NCBI GenBank assembly: GCA_017647225.1
Contig: JAGCLA010000035.1
Location: 1-37,442, forward strand
Direction: 5' to 3'
Origin: Bacteroidaceae bacterium
GTDB lineage: Bacteria; Bacteroidota; Bacteroidia; Bacteroidales; Bacteroidaceae
Length of the DNA: 37,442 nt
In this document: piece after piece, positions 1-7,382 of the stretch
Layout: every line of letters starts with the position of its first letter
Position numbering within the stretch: position 1 is the first letter of the stretch
The notes under the pieces: model-generated
Databases searched by the model: none
What the model was told of the DNA's origin: nothing
Seen by the model: only the letters and a program-made list of their open reading frames with translations
Position numbers and translations under genes: made by a program

Positions 1-1
1 C

Positions 2-235
2 GATGAGTATCTTATCAATCCAGAGATGCGTGCAATATCGTTGGCTTTCCCTAAACGCAAGGAGGAGTATGTTTCTGATGAACTATTCCCATTCTTCTAC
101 AACATGCTCTCTGAAGGTGCTAACAAGGCAACTCAGTGCATGACATTGAGAATAGATGAAAAAGATTCATTCGGTTTATTATTGGCAACAGCAAAGCACG
201 ATACTATAGGTGCTATAACAATAGAGAAATTATGA
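2..235 (+). CDS. HipS-like / HipA N-terminal domain protein (5' partial)
   Basis: The reading frame is open from base 2, so the true start lies before the window; 77 residues are visible. The pattern 'ISLAFPKR', then 'LFPFFYNMLSEG', matches the HipA N-terminal (HipN, couple_hipA) domain. The gene ends in TGA overlapping the ATG of the next gene (ATGA at 232-235), so the two are translationally coupled. In classical HipA this domain is fused to the kinase; here it is a separate polypeptide, as in tripartite HipBST systems, where the small HipS protein restrains the HipT kinase. A HipB-type DNA-binding gene would be expected just upstream, outside the window. The domain call is firm; the antitoxin role is inference from gene organisation. 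Confidence 0.8.
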   Translation, partial: DEYLINPEMRAISLAFPKRKEEYVSDELFPFFYNMLSEGANKATQCMTLRIDEKDSFGLLLATAKHDTIGAITIEKL

Positions 236-1236
236 GAAAGATAGACGTTTGTCCTGGTACACTTGCACCGGGATTCGATACATATAGTCCTTCGTGCCTG
301 CGAAAAGTTTTCGGAGGCAAAAAGGTTAGTCATATAATGGACTTAACGATAAACGATGACACCGGACGTGAGATTGTAGCATCAATAAACAAAATATCTA
401 TCTCTGGTGTACAGGAGAAGATATCTGCTATAACCAAGAAAGGTAAAATCATAATCACACCTGAAGGAGAATCTGGTCGATATATTATAAAACCTATTCC
501 CGAATATAAGAGTCTTCGCTTCAGGAATAATATCCCGGCAAATGAGCATCTGACCATGCAGATTGCAAGCCAGGTGTATAAAATCAATACAGCTGCGAAT
601 GCACTTGCTTTTTTTGCAGATGACAATCCCTTTTACATAACTAAGAGGTTTGACTATAGAGCTGATGGTTCTAAAATTAGGCAAGATGATTTTGCTTCTA
701 TAGCAGGCAAAACCGAGCGAAATAGCGGTAGTGACTTCAAATATTCGGGTAGCTATGAGGACATAGCGAAGCTCTTGAAACAAAATGTTTCTGCATGGCA
801 AGTTGAGATGGCGAAGTATTTCACGCTTGTTGTTTTCAATTATCTTTTCAGCAATGGCGATGCACACCTGAAAAACTTCTCACTACAAGAGACCGATGGC
901 GGAGACTACGTATTGACTCCTGCATACGATTTGATGAACACCGCCATACATGTCAATGACGGGGACTTTGCATTGCAAGACGGACTGATACCAGAATCAG
1001 CCTATTCGGATGTATATTCGAGAACATTACACCCATGCAAAGACGACTTCATTACTTTTGGAACACGCATAGGAGTTCTACCTAAAAAGTTAACCTCTAT
1101 TATTGAACTGTTTGCAACGGAGCAGCCAAAGGTTTACGAACTCATCGAGAATTCTTTTTTGGAGGAGAAGGTTAAACGCATGTATAAGCAATCGTACCAA
1201 GAACGTTTGCACCGCTTTCAAAGAAGTGATATATAG
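232..1236 (+). CDS. HipT-like / HipA C-terminal Ser/Thr kinase toxin
   Basis: This 334-residue protein carries the HipA kinase core: the glycine-rich loop region SISGVQEK (residues 56-63), an ATP-site lysine in YIIKP (K87), E105, the catalytic loop NGDAHLKNF (D210, N215) and the metal-binding PAYDL (D233). All key residues are present, so it looks active. HipA-family kinases phosphorylate aminoacyl-tRNA synthetases and arrest translation. The length is close to that of stand-alone HipT kinases and shorter than full HipA (about 440 residues), in line with the N-terminal domain being encoded by the upstream overlapping gene. The SIS motif in the loop resembles the autophosphorylation motif described for HipT. 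The substrate cannot be read from sequence. Confidence 0.88.
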   Translation: MRKIDVCPGTLAPGFDTYSPSCLRKVFGGKKVSHIMDLTINDDTGREIVASINKISISGVQEKISAITKKGKIIITPEGESGRYIIKPIPEYKSLRFRNNIPANEHLTMQIASQVYKINTAANALAFFADDNPFYITKRFDYRADGSKIRQDDFASIAGKTERNSGSDFKYSGSYEDIAKLLKQNVSAWQVEMAKYFTLVVFNYLFSNGDAHLKNFSLQETDGGDYVLTPAYDLMNTAIHVNDGDFALQDGLIPESAYSDVYSRTLHPCKDDFITFGTRIGVLPKKLTSIIELFATEQPKVYELIENSFLEEKVKRMYKQSYQERLHRFQRSDI

Positions 1237-1375
1237 AGGTTTTTAGTTAACAGTAATTGGCAATACCCGAACCACAGCAGTATTTACAATGAAATACTTG
1301 CAATATTGGGGTTTACGAAAAGTATTGAATATCATAGTTTTATATAGCTGAATTGTTTTTTAATTCTGTAATTGC

Positions 1376-2020
1376 ATGAAGAAAGTTGTTCTATATTTCT
1401 TTGTATCTGTTTTGTTGGCTCCGTGCTTTAAAGTGGTGGCACAGGAGAAGAATGATCTTTCATCATCTTTAATGTTTTTGTATTCTCCTTTGGATGGTTC
1501 CGGTAAAGTGCTTTCCGAAACAACCTCAATTGGTAAAAACCATGTGGGGTATGCGTATGCCGAACTGACCGGACTCTGTGGCGGTGGTGCAGAGGCTTAT
1601 GGACAGTTTTTCTGGGAACAGAAGTTCTGGGATAAACCAATATTCATTCATGCTGAATATCGAGGAACTGTAGCTAATTCGTTTTATGAAAGTACCGCAT
1701 ATCTGGGTGCTGCCTACTGTGTCTATAGCAAACATGGGTATCTTGCGCTCGAACCTCTCGCAATGTGGAGGCAACGTCTAGGCTTGGGAGCTCAGTTTTC
1801 TGTTGTTGGTGGGTGGGAATGGAAATATTTTATTCTTGAACATTATACCGACCTGTGGAAAACGCATGAAATGAATACTCCAATTGACATATATTCACAA
1901 ACAAGATTCTTTGTAAAGGTGTATAAGCGTCTTTCTGCAGGAGTGATAGGAACTATATACTATAGTCCTGATAATGTTACATCGGAAGGTGTGTACCTTG
2001 CATTGCGATGGAGATTATAA
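1376..2020 (+). CDS. secreted beta-barrel-like protein, DUF5020-like
   Basis: The product has 214 residues with an N-terminal signal peptide (MKK, hydrophobic stretch, probable cleavage after VVAQ near residue 23). The rest alternates aromatic and small or polar residues (for example GQFFWEQKFWD, HAEYRG, LALRWRL) and ends in a basic/aromatic beta strand, as in small outer-membrane barrels. The layout of an amphipathic strand, a KFWxKPI-like turn and an H-x-EY strand resembles DUF5020 (Tsx-like) proteins of Bacteroides, but this is by eye. It follows the toxin gene by 139 bp and is probably a separate unit. The substrate is unknown. Confidence 0.55.
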   Translation: MKKVVLYFFVSVLLAPCFKVVAQEKNDLSSSLMFLYSPLDGSGKVLSETTSIGKNHVGYAYAELTGLCGGGAEAYGQFFWEQKFWDKPIFIHAEYRGTVANSFYESTAYLGAAYCVYSKHGYLALEPLAMWRQRLGLGAQFSVVGGWEWKYFILEHYTDLWKTHEMNTPIDIYSQTRFFVKVYKRLSAGVIGTIYYSPDNVTSEGVYLALRWRL

Positions 2021-2078
2021 AATCCCGCTTGTCTTCTGCTAAACACTTAGTATGGCATGCGTGCAATCAATCGCATTG

Positions 2079-2288
2079 CTATCGCAAGGAACTATTCCGA
2101 ATCTCCAATGTAATATCAATGTAACTCCGCTTGCCTTCAATGTAGTCGGCGTAGAGTGTTTCGGCATCTCTTCCTTTGAGGATGCGGCATTTGCCGCATG
2201 CTTCGCAATCGTTCAGGCACTTCCATGCCTCAAGCACATAAGCACGTCGTTCTTCTTTGGTTGAACTGTCTATCTTTGGTGGTTGCAT
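2079..2288 (-). CDS. tetra-cysteine mini-protein downstream of ArsC
   Basis: This is a 69-residue protein of unknown function. Its centre has four cysteines at 24, 28, 31 and 34 (C-x3-C-x2-C-x2-C, in WKCLNDCEACGKCR), which suggests binding of a metal or Fe-S cluster. The C-terminal half is predicted helical and charged. It starts 6 bp after the arsC stop and is the last gene of the SDR-DUF5714-arsC operon, so it is almost certainly co-transcribed. I recall similar small proteins beside arsC in Bacteroides genomes, but no function. It is probably real given the operon position and patterned cysteines; it could be a metallochaperone or redox partner, which is speculation. Confidence 0.7.
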   Translation of the reverse strand: MQPPKIDSSTKEERRAYVLEAWKCLNDCEACGKCRILKGRDAETLYADYIEGKRSYIDITLEIRNSSLR

Positions 2289-2294
2289 ACAATA

Positions 2295-2699
2295 TTATAA
2301 GAAGATTTCCTTAAACTTTTCCTGGATTTCGTCCCTTACTCTACGAAATTCCTTCATCACAAATTCATCCGTACCCGTTGCATCCGAAGGGTCGTCAAAA
2401 CCAATGTGTAGTCGCTTGCCTACTTTGCCAATGAAGTTAGGACAACTCTCGTTGGCTCCGCCACAGACAGTTATCACATAATCCCACTCATCGTTGAGAT
2501 ATATTTCTACACTTTTGGGGTTATGGTTGGATAGGTCAATACCTACTTCGTTCATCACTTCAATAGCTTTGGGATTCACCCTCTCAGCCGGTTTGGTTCC
2601 TGCAGAATGCACTTCCAGGTCACGATTGAACGACTGAAGAAATCCATGTGCCATTTGACTACGGCAACTATTACCTGTACATAATATCAATACTCTCAT
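2295..2699 (-). CDS. arsC: arsenate reductase, thioredoxin-coupled LMW-PTP family
   Basis: The 134-residue protein shows the low-molecular-weight phosphatase P-loop CTGNSCRS at residues 7-14, with nucleophile C7 and R13. The redox cysteines C79 and C86 (VCGGANESC) and the general acid in DDPSD (D103) complete the pattern of thioredoxin-linked ArsC, in which a three-cysteine relay reduces arsenate to arsenite. The missing-cysteine pattern of true tyrosine phosphatases is excluded. It lies 22 bp after the DUF5714 gene and 6 bp before the tetra-cysteine gene. No arsR or arsenite pump is in the window, so export must be encoded elsewhere or the operon has a different oxyanion role. Confidence 0.93.
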   Translation of the reverse strand: MRVLILCTGNSCRSQMAHGFLQSFNRDLEVHSAGTKPAERVNPKAIEVMNEVGIDLSNHNPKSVEIYLNDEWDYVITVCGGANESCPNFIGKVGKRLHIGFDDPSDATGTDEFVMKEFRRVRDEIQEKFKEIFL

Positions 2700-2721
2700 G
2701 AATACAATTAAAAATTAGTCT

Positions 2722-3414
2722 TTACTGATGCTTGGGAAAGAAAGGACAACGCATTCGGATGCATTGGTTATTCTTGCCGAAATGTCTGCATACTACGGAA
2801 GATTTGTCCATGGATACACAGAAATTCGTTTCCACGAAATCAATGGCTGCTTGAATGGACAGATAGGAATCTCGCTTACAGCATCGTGGACCACCCACCT
2901 CGGCAATTTTGCCTAACGATGCTGCCGACATCTTGTGCGACAAAGCAAATGGTTCGATAGTCAATGGTGTGGAGTGTGAGATGACGGAAACGAACATGCC
3001 GGAACTTAATCCCGCTCCACAGGCTCCCCAAAAGCCACAAGCCCCACCTGGAACCTGCTTGCCTCGCTTCATCAGCTCTACCAATGCATCGGGAAGTACG
3101 ATGTCGCCTCCGGCATTGTGGTAGGCTGTCAGCAAAGCTGCTCCTACCATCACATGATGCTCGGGCCCGTGCATGTGGCAGAAGGGCATTGCCATCATCT
3201 TCTCCATAATATCTATCGGATTCTTTGAGGTCTCGTCAAGGCAAAGCTTGTAAATGGCATCTACACCCTTTGTGTGGCATTCGTTGCAGACGTAATGCCC
3301 TTGTTCGCAACATGTCTTGCTATTTTCCTTCTTATGGCAAATAGCACACTCCATGAGAACTTCCTTTTCCAAATACTTCAATGGAGCACTACATATCAAA
3401 CATTCTTCTTTCAT
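2722..3414 (-). CDS. DUF5714 cysteine-rich protein
   Basis: The product is a conserved protein of unknown function assigned to DUF5714. The frame extends upstream to an ATG at 3444; I prefer the ATG at 3414 because the protein then starts MKEECLIC, directly at the first metal-binding-like motif. About twenty cysteines are present, in CLIC, CAIC, TCC, CNEC, GACGFWGACGAG, RCC and RCPFF motifs, plus a histidine cluster HMHGPEHH. This looks like zinc or Fe-S ligation in the N-terminal 60 residues, followed by a glycine/cysteine-rich core. It lies between an SDR gene (44 bp) and arsC (22 bp) in one operon. A role in metal or metalloid redox chemistry is inferred from context only. Confidence 0.8.
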   Translation of the reverse strand: MKEECLICSAPLKYLEKEVLMECAICHKKENSKTCCEQGHYVCNECHTKGVDAIYKLCLDETSKNPIDIMEKMMAMPFCHMHGPEHHVMVGAALLTAYHNAGGDIVLPDALVELMKRGKQVPGGACGFWGACGAGLSSGMFVSVISHSTPLTIEPFALSHKMSAASLGKIAEVGGPRCCKRDSYLSIQAAIDFVETNFCVSMDKSSVVCRHFGKNNQCIRMRCPFFPKHQ

Positions 3415-3458
3415 TCTTTTTTCTATGTATGTGTATGCTAACATAATTGTCTGAATAT

Positions 3459-4175
3459 TTATTTCTCCAACTTCCAGCCACAGTCGCCGTGATAAATCAT
3501 CTGCTTGGTCATTCCGCCATCTATGCAGATATTCTCGCCGGTAATAAATCCGGCCTTATCGGAGCAGAGGAACAGCACCATATTGGCAATGTCCATGGGA
3601 TTACCTACTCTGCCAGCAGGCTGCTGAATGGCGTCGGGGCCGTCGTAAATGGTGTAGGCGGTATCTATCCAACCGGGAGAAATGGAGTTTATCCTTGCCC
3701 GTCCCGACAGGCTAACAGCCAATGCGTGAGTAAGTGCCGCTACACCGCCTTTGGCTGCTGTGTAGCTCTCTGTCTGCGGTTGGCTCATACGGTCGCGCGA
3801 CGAGGATATGTTTATTATTGATGCTCCTTCTGCCAAGTGAGGCATAAGAAGCTTGACAAGGTAGAATGGTGCGGTCACTCCCACGCTCAAGGCGTATTGA
3901 AATTCTTCATATGAACATTCATCTATGCCTTTCATCAGTGGTAGGGCGTTGTTTATTATGACATCCACTCGGTTGTGCTTACTCAAAATTTCGGTTGCAA
4001 AGGCTTCCAGTACCTCTTTCTTGGAGATATCCCCAACGAAATGCTCTCCCTCTTGCTTGTCAATCACATAGACTATGGCACCTCGGGAGCGGAACTCATC
4101 AGCAATGCATCGGCCTATGCCGTTGGCACCACCTGTTATAACTACAACCTTATCTTTGAATGTATCTGTTTGCAT
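3459..4175 (-). CDS. short-chain dehydrogenase/reductase (classical SDR)
   Basis: The 238-residue protein has the Rossmann motif TGGANGIG (14-21), the NNA motif (75-77), catalytic serine region SSS (124-126) and the active-site Y138-x3-K142, so it is a complete classical SDR. The SPGW segment and the C-terminal GENICIDGG fit the substrate lid and dimer region. The residue at the end of beta-2 is an aspartate (VIDK), which favours NAD over NADP. It is the promoter-proximal gene of the leftward operon with DUF5714, arsC and the tetra-cysteine protein. The substrate cannot be deduced; an association with metalloid or thiol metabolism is only contextual. Confidence 0.9.
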   Translation of the reverse strand: MQTDTFKDKVVVITGGANGIGRCIADEFRSRGAIVYVIDKQEGEHFVGDISKKEVLEAFATEILSKHNRVDVIINNALPLMKGIDECSYEEFQYALSVGVTAPFYLVKLLMPHLAEGASIINISSSRDRMSQPQTESYTAAKGGVAALTHALAVSLSGRARINSISPGWIDTAYTIYDGPDAIQQPAGRVGNPMDIANMVLFLCSDKAGFITGENICIDGGMTKQMIYHGDCGWKLEK

Positions 4176-4523
4176 AAATTTAATGGTTTTATATCATCAA
4201 CATAAATTTTCATATCCTCAAAGATATTTATTTTTATCGAATTCAGCTAACCACCAAAAGAAAAACGAGTTTTGTTTCACGAACTTGCTATATGATTATC
4301 AAGCCTGTTGTATTGCTGTGTCGGCAAATCGCTTTTATACAACGGGCTGTGTGGCATATCGGGAAATAGCGGATTTACTCCGTCATTTCTTTTTATATTG
4401 CAAGATATTCTATATCTTTACAGCTGATAGCAAAACGGTTGTCAGTACGTCGTTGTTGCTTTGATAGAATGGAATACGAGCCTATGGCTTGTATTTTGTT
4501 ACAATGCAAATGAAATAATTTAT
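4176..4523. promoter_or_regulatory. divergent intergenic region between SDR operon and R-M genes
   Basis: This 348-bp AT-rich stretch separates two divergent units and must hold both promoters. I see no convincing protein gene. It contains an inverted repeat (12-nt arms 4302-4313 and 4337-4348, one mismatch, 23-nt spacer) and a small hairpin (arms 4474-4482 and 4486-4494, loop TAT, followed by T residues) some 30 bp before the restriction gene start. A TATCTTTA at 4413-4420 resembles a Bacteroidota -7 element but lacks a well spaced TTG. Confidence 0.5.
4302..4348. repeat. inverted repeat upstream of the R-M genes
   Basis: Arms AGCCTGTTGTAT (4302-4313) and ATACAACGGGCT (4337-4348) are complementary at 11 of 12 positions, with a 23-nt spacer. 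It could be an RNA hairpin or a binding site for a dimeric regulator. No T-run follows, so it is not a terminator. Confidence 0.6.
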
Positions 4524-5390
4524 ATGGGACTCACATACAAGGATTTTCAAGAGGATTTCAAACGTCTTTATCAGGCTCGCCCCGACTTGATAATTAACAC
4601 GTTGTCAAACATATTCACTATGAGGCTTATTGGAAATAAGACGCATGGCGATATGGCTGAAATTGGTATAGCTGAATTCATTGATCAGTTCATGTATGAC
4701 TATGATTGCAAGCATGTGGGTAAAGATTTGTTCCGAGCAAAGGAACATGAGGAGGATATTGTAGTTATTGATAAAGCGACAAACACCGAAATCCCTATTA
4801 GCCTGAAAGCGTATGGCGACGGGCCGCTTCAGCTTTCTACTGACAAGGAGGCTAAAATGTTTCCGGAATTGTTAAAGTATGGTGAAGATATAAAGGACCC
4901 TGAAACTATTTTGGAAATTTTCCGTAGCGAGGCATTTGCAGGGCTGTCGCATGTAAATGTTATGCCTCTTATTTATAAAGAATCCGCAATGGAATGCAAT
5001 ATAATGGTTTTTGACTTTGATGCTGTTGTTCAAAACACCAGACGCATATTATATGTTCCGGAGAAGAAAAAATATGATTTTGATTCAAAAGGATTAAAAG
5101 ATTATAAGGGAAGGAAATTCCCTATCTATGTATTCATAGACGAGTATGGGAAATACATTTGTGAAGTAAGATATGGCGATGCTGAGGCAAATGCTCTTCA
5201 AAGAGGTCTTTGGACGCATACGGTCAATGCTTCTTCTTACTTTAACAGTTTGACAGATGGCTGGATATCATATGAACATAATGATACGTTGGTGCAATTG
5301 TTAAGACTGGCTCTTAATGCTTGTGAAAAGGGACATGAGGATGCATGTGCTATTCTTCAAAAGAATATAGACTTTATAATTGACAAATGA
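4524..5390 (+). CDS. type II restriction endonuclease (unassigned specificity)
   Basis: I assign this 288-residue protein as the endonuclease because it sits directly upstream of a DNA adenine methyltransferase, with one base between the stop and that gene's ATG. The upstream extension to 4461 reads through a hairpin and is unlikely; the ATG at 4524 gives MGLTYKDF. A PD-(D/E)xK-like core is plausible: D78 in EHEEDIVVID, a beta hairpin, then ISLKAYG with K95 (a serine replaces the usual acidic residue before the lysine), followed by GPLQLST. No DNA-recognition specificity can be read. The gene is AT-rich relative to the core genes, in keeping with horizontal transfer. Alternative: another nuclease type partnered with the methylase. 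Confidence 0.75.
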   Translation: MGLTYKDFQEDFKRLYQARPDLIINTLSNIFTMRLIGNKTHGDMAEIGIAEFIDQFMYDYDCKHVGKDLFRAKEHEEDIVVIDKATNTEIPISLKAYGDGPLQLSTDKEAKMFPELLKYGEDIKDPETILEIFRSEAFAGLSHVNVMPLIYKESAMECNIMVFDFDAVVQNTRRILYVPEKKKYDFDSKGLKDYKGRKFPIYVFIDEYGKYICEVRYGDAEANALQRGLWTHTVNASSYFNSLTDGWISYEHNDTLVQLLRLALNACEKGHEDACAILQKNIDFIIDK

Positions 5391-5391
5391 T

Positions 5392-6483
5392 ATGCAGTTG
5401 TCACAATTAGACAAAATAGATATACCTAAAACGGAAGGAATAAAATATACCGGGTCAAAATTAAAATTGCTCCCTTATATAATACAAAGTATCCAAAATT
5501 TGGATATCAATACTGTTTTGGACGGATTTACAGGAACGACACGTGTTGCTCAGGCTTTTTCGCAATTGGGGTATAACACAACTTGTAATGACATATCGGA
5601 GTGGTCGGAGGTGTTTGGAAATTGTTACCTTATATCAAGTAAAAGTGATTCGTTTTATCAGGAAATTATCGATTACTTGAATAGCCTTGATGGTTATGAC
5701 GGTTGGTTTACAGAACACTACGGAGGAAAAGGCGACAAAGGCAAAATGCCTTTCCAAATACATAATACTCAAAAGCTGGATGCAATTCGCGATAAGATTG
5801 ACGAACTGAATCTTGAATGGGTGGACAAATGTGTCATTCTTACGAGCTTAATCAAGGCTATGGATGCTGTGGATAACACGCTGGGGCATTTTGCAGCATA
5901 CTTGTCGGGGTGGGCTCCAAGGTCGTATAATACAATGAAGCTTGAGCTACCCAAACGATTCCCCATTACTACTGAAAACAAAGTGCTGAAAGGGGACGTT
6001 TTTGATGCTATAAAGGATTATCACGACTTGGTATATTTCGACCCTCCTTACGGCTCAAATAATGAAAAGATGCCTCCAAGCAGAGTGCGTTATGCTTCAT
6101 ATTACCACATTTGGAAGACAATAATTCTGAATGACAAACCTACACTGTTCGGAAAGGTAAACAGACGTGATGACTCGCGTGATACGCTATCGGCTTCGGT
6201 GTTTGAAGAGTTCAGGAAAAGCGATAACGGTAAATTTATAGCTATGCAGGCAATAGATAAACTCATTGCCGAGACAAACGCAAGATACATTTTATTGTCA
6301 TACAGTTCGGGCGGACGAGCAACAAAACAAGAGCTGTACGATATTATTAATTGTCATGGCAAATTGATATCTGCCCAAGAGATTGATTACAAGAAGAATG
6401 TCATGGCTGGTTTCAGTTGGACGAATGAATGGCTGAATGATACCGGCAAGAATAAAGAATATCTTTTCTTGATGGAAAAATAA
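5392..6483 (+). CDS. D12-class N6-adenine DNA methyltransferase
   Basis: The protein has KYTGSK near the N terminus (motif X, about residues 18-23), the SAM-binding DGFTGTT (motif I, about 44-50) and the catalytic DPPYGS (motif IV, D217). The long segment between motifs I and IV is the target-recognition region, the alpha/D12 order. It methylates adenine to protect sites from the adjoining endonuclease. The frame can begin at TTG 5380, overlapping the endonuclease gene, but the ATG at 5392, one base after that gene's stop, is simpler and leaves 363 residues. A strong terminator follows at 6486. Nothing looks truncated. Confidence 0.92.
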   Translation: MQLSQLDKIDIPKTEGIKYTGSKLKLLPYIIQSIQNLDINTVLDGFTGTTRVAQAFSQLGYNTTCNDISEWSEVFGNCYLISSKSDSFYQEIIDYLNSLDGYDGWFTEHYGGKGDKGKMPFQIHNTQKLDAIRDKIDELNLEWVDKCVILTSLIKAMDAVDNTLGHFAAYLSGWAPRSYNTMKLELPKRFPITTENKVLKGDVFDAIKDYHDLVYFDPPYGSNNEKMPPSRVRYASYYHIWKTIILNDKPTLFGKVNRRDDSRDTLSASVFEEFRKSDNGKFIAMQAIDKLIAETNARYILLSYSSGGRATKQELYDIINCHGKLISAQEIDYKKNVMAGFSWTNEWLNDTGKNKEYLFLMEK

Positions 6484-6485
6484 AT

Positions 6486-6525
6486 TAAATAACGACTCGC
6501 GAGGATGCTCGCGAGTCGTTATTTA
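6486..6525. terminator. bidirectional terminator after R-M genes
   Basis: Perfect 18-bp stem (6486-6503 with 6508-6525) with a GATG loop; GC-rich core and A/T flanks on both sides. It separates the converging methyltransferase and TonB-C-like genes, so it can act on both strands. Confidence 0.9.
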
Positions 6526-6549
6526 TTATCACTGCCGGTGTGGTTTGTA

Positions 6550-7113
6550 TTATCTTGCCGTGAATGTATATGTTATTGTTCCCGGTTGTTTTTTATCGTA
6601 ATCGTGGTTCGGGTCGTAGTTGAACTCGGTCTTCAGTGCTGCTTTCTTGCATGCCTCAATAACATCTTCGTTCGTAATTCCTGTTACACTCTTGACTTTT
6701 GCAGAGTAAACATCTCCAGAGTATTTGACTAAGATGCCGATTACTACATTGCCGACTTGGTCGCCCTTGAATTCAGGTTCCTCGATTTTGTATTCTACAT
6801 ATCTGTCTTCAATGCGGTATTTGGAAGATACTGTAATTCTCTGCTTTTTTACATCTTCGCTTATTTCTTCACCGAGTTTGATAAAGTAATCGAAAAATCT
6901 GCTTCCTGTGGTTTGTGGCGCGTCATCGCTCTCTGTTGCTACTGGCTGTTGAGGTTGTTCTTTGCATAATTGCAAAACAGAATCGACCTTGAGCGACATA
7001 TTATAGTTTTCTTCTCTCAAGACCTGAATCTGCTCATGGTTATTGTACGATATGTATAGCGTACAAAGGAGAAGTACTGATATTACTGCCAAAAGAAGTG
7101 TGTTGCTTTTCAT
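6550..7113 (-). CDS. membrane-anchored TonB C-terminal-like protein
   Basis: The chosen start (7113) gives MKSNTLLLAVISVLLL, a single N-terminal membrane segment; an ATG nine codons upstream (7140) is possible. A short predicted coiled coil follows (HEQIQVLREENYN), then a linker, and the last 90 residues look like a TonB_C fold (GNVVIGILVKYSGDV, DVIEACKKAALKTEF, PGTITYTF). It lacks the proline-rich spacer and PxxP box that span the periplasm in true TonB, so it may be a paralogue with a structural or signalling role. It stands alone between the R-M terminator and nadC. The function is unknown. Confidence 0.65.
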   Translation of the reverse strand: MKSNTLLLAVISVLLLCTLYISYNNHEQIQVLREENYNMSLKVDSVLQLCKEQPQQPVATESDDAPQTTGSRFFDYFIKLGEEISEDVKKQRITVSSKYRIEDRYVEYKIEEPEFKGDQVGNVVIGILVKYSGDVYSAKVKSVTGITNEDVIEACKKAALKTEFNYDPNHDYDKKQPGTITYTFTAR

Positions 7114-7352
7114 GACTGTTTGTGTTTGGATGTTGAACATGAATCTCTTTTCAAATATATGAATATTAAAATCTATCTACAATACTTTGCTTGATAAACT
7201 GTAAGAATGTTTGCTTGCAGAGTCGATTTGTAGCGGAGAATCGTATCTTCCTGCTTGCCTGCATCTCAACATTATTGGCTTTGTTTTAGTGCGCTTTGCC
7301 GCTTGGCATTAAATTTTGTGCCTGCAAATATCCTATTTCCTAAAATATATAT

Positions 7353-7360
7353 TATCTTCG
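7353..7360 (+). promoter_or_regulatory. -7 element of nadC promoter
   Basis: TATCTTCG is a variant of the Bacteroidota TAnnTTTG -7 box, 22 bp before the nadC start. The same octamer precedes the flippase gene at 13566. No clear -33 TTG is seen. The rest of the 7141-7382 gap shows nothing else. Confidence 0.5.
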
Positions 7361-7382
7361 CATAAAATAGATAATAAAACTT

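Noticed and set aside
2052-3124. Several rightward frames across the arsC operon
   Set aside because: They are antisense to genes with clear motifs and show no protein-like pattern.
4461-4523. Upstream extension of the restriction endonuclease
   Set aside because: It crosses a hairpin and is non-family-like (IEWNTSLWLVFCYNAN); the ATG at 4524 is the better start.
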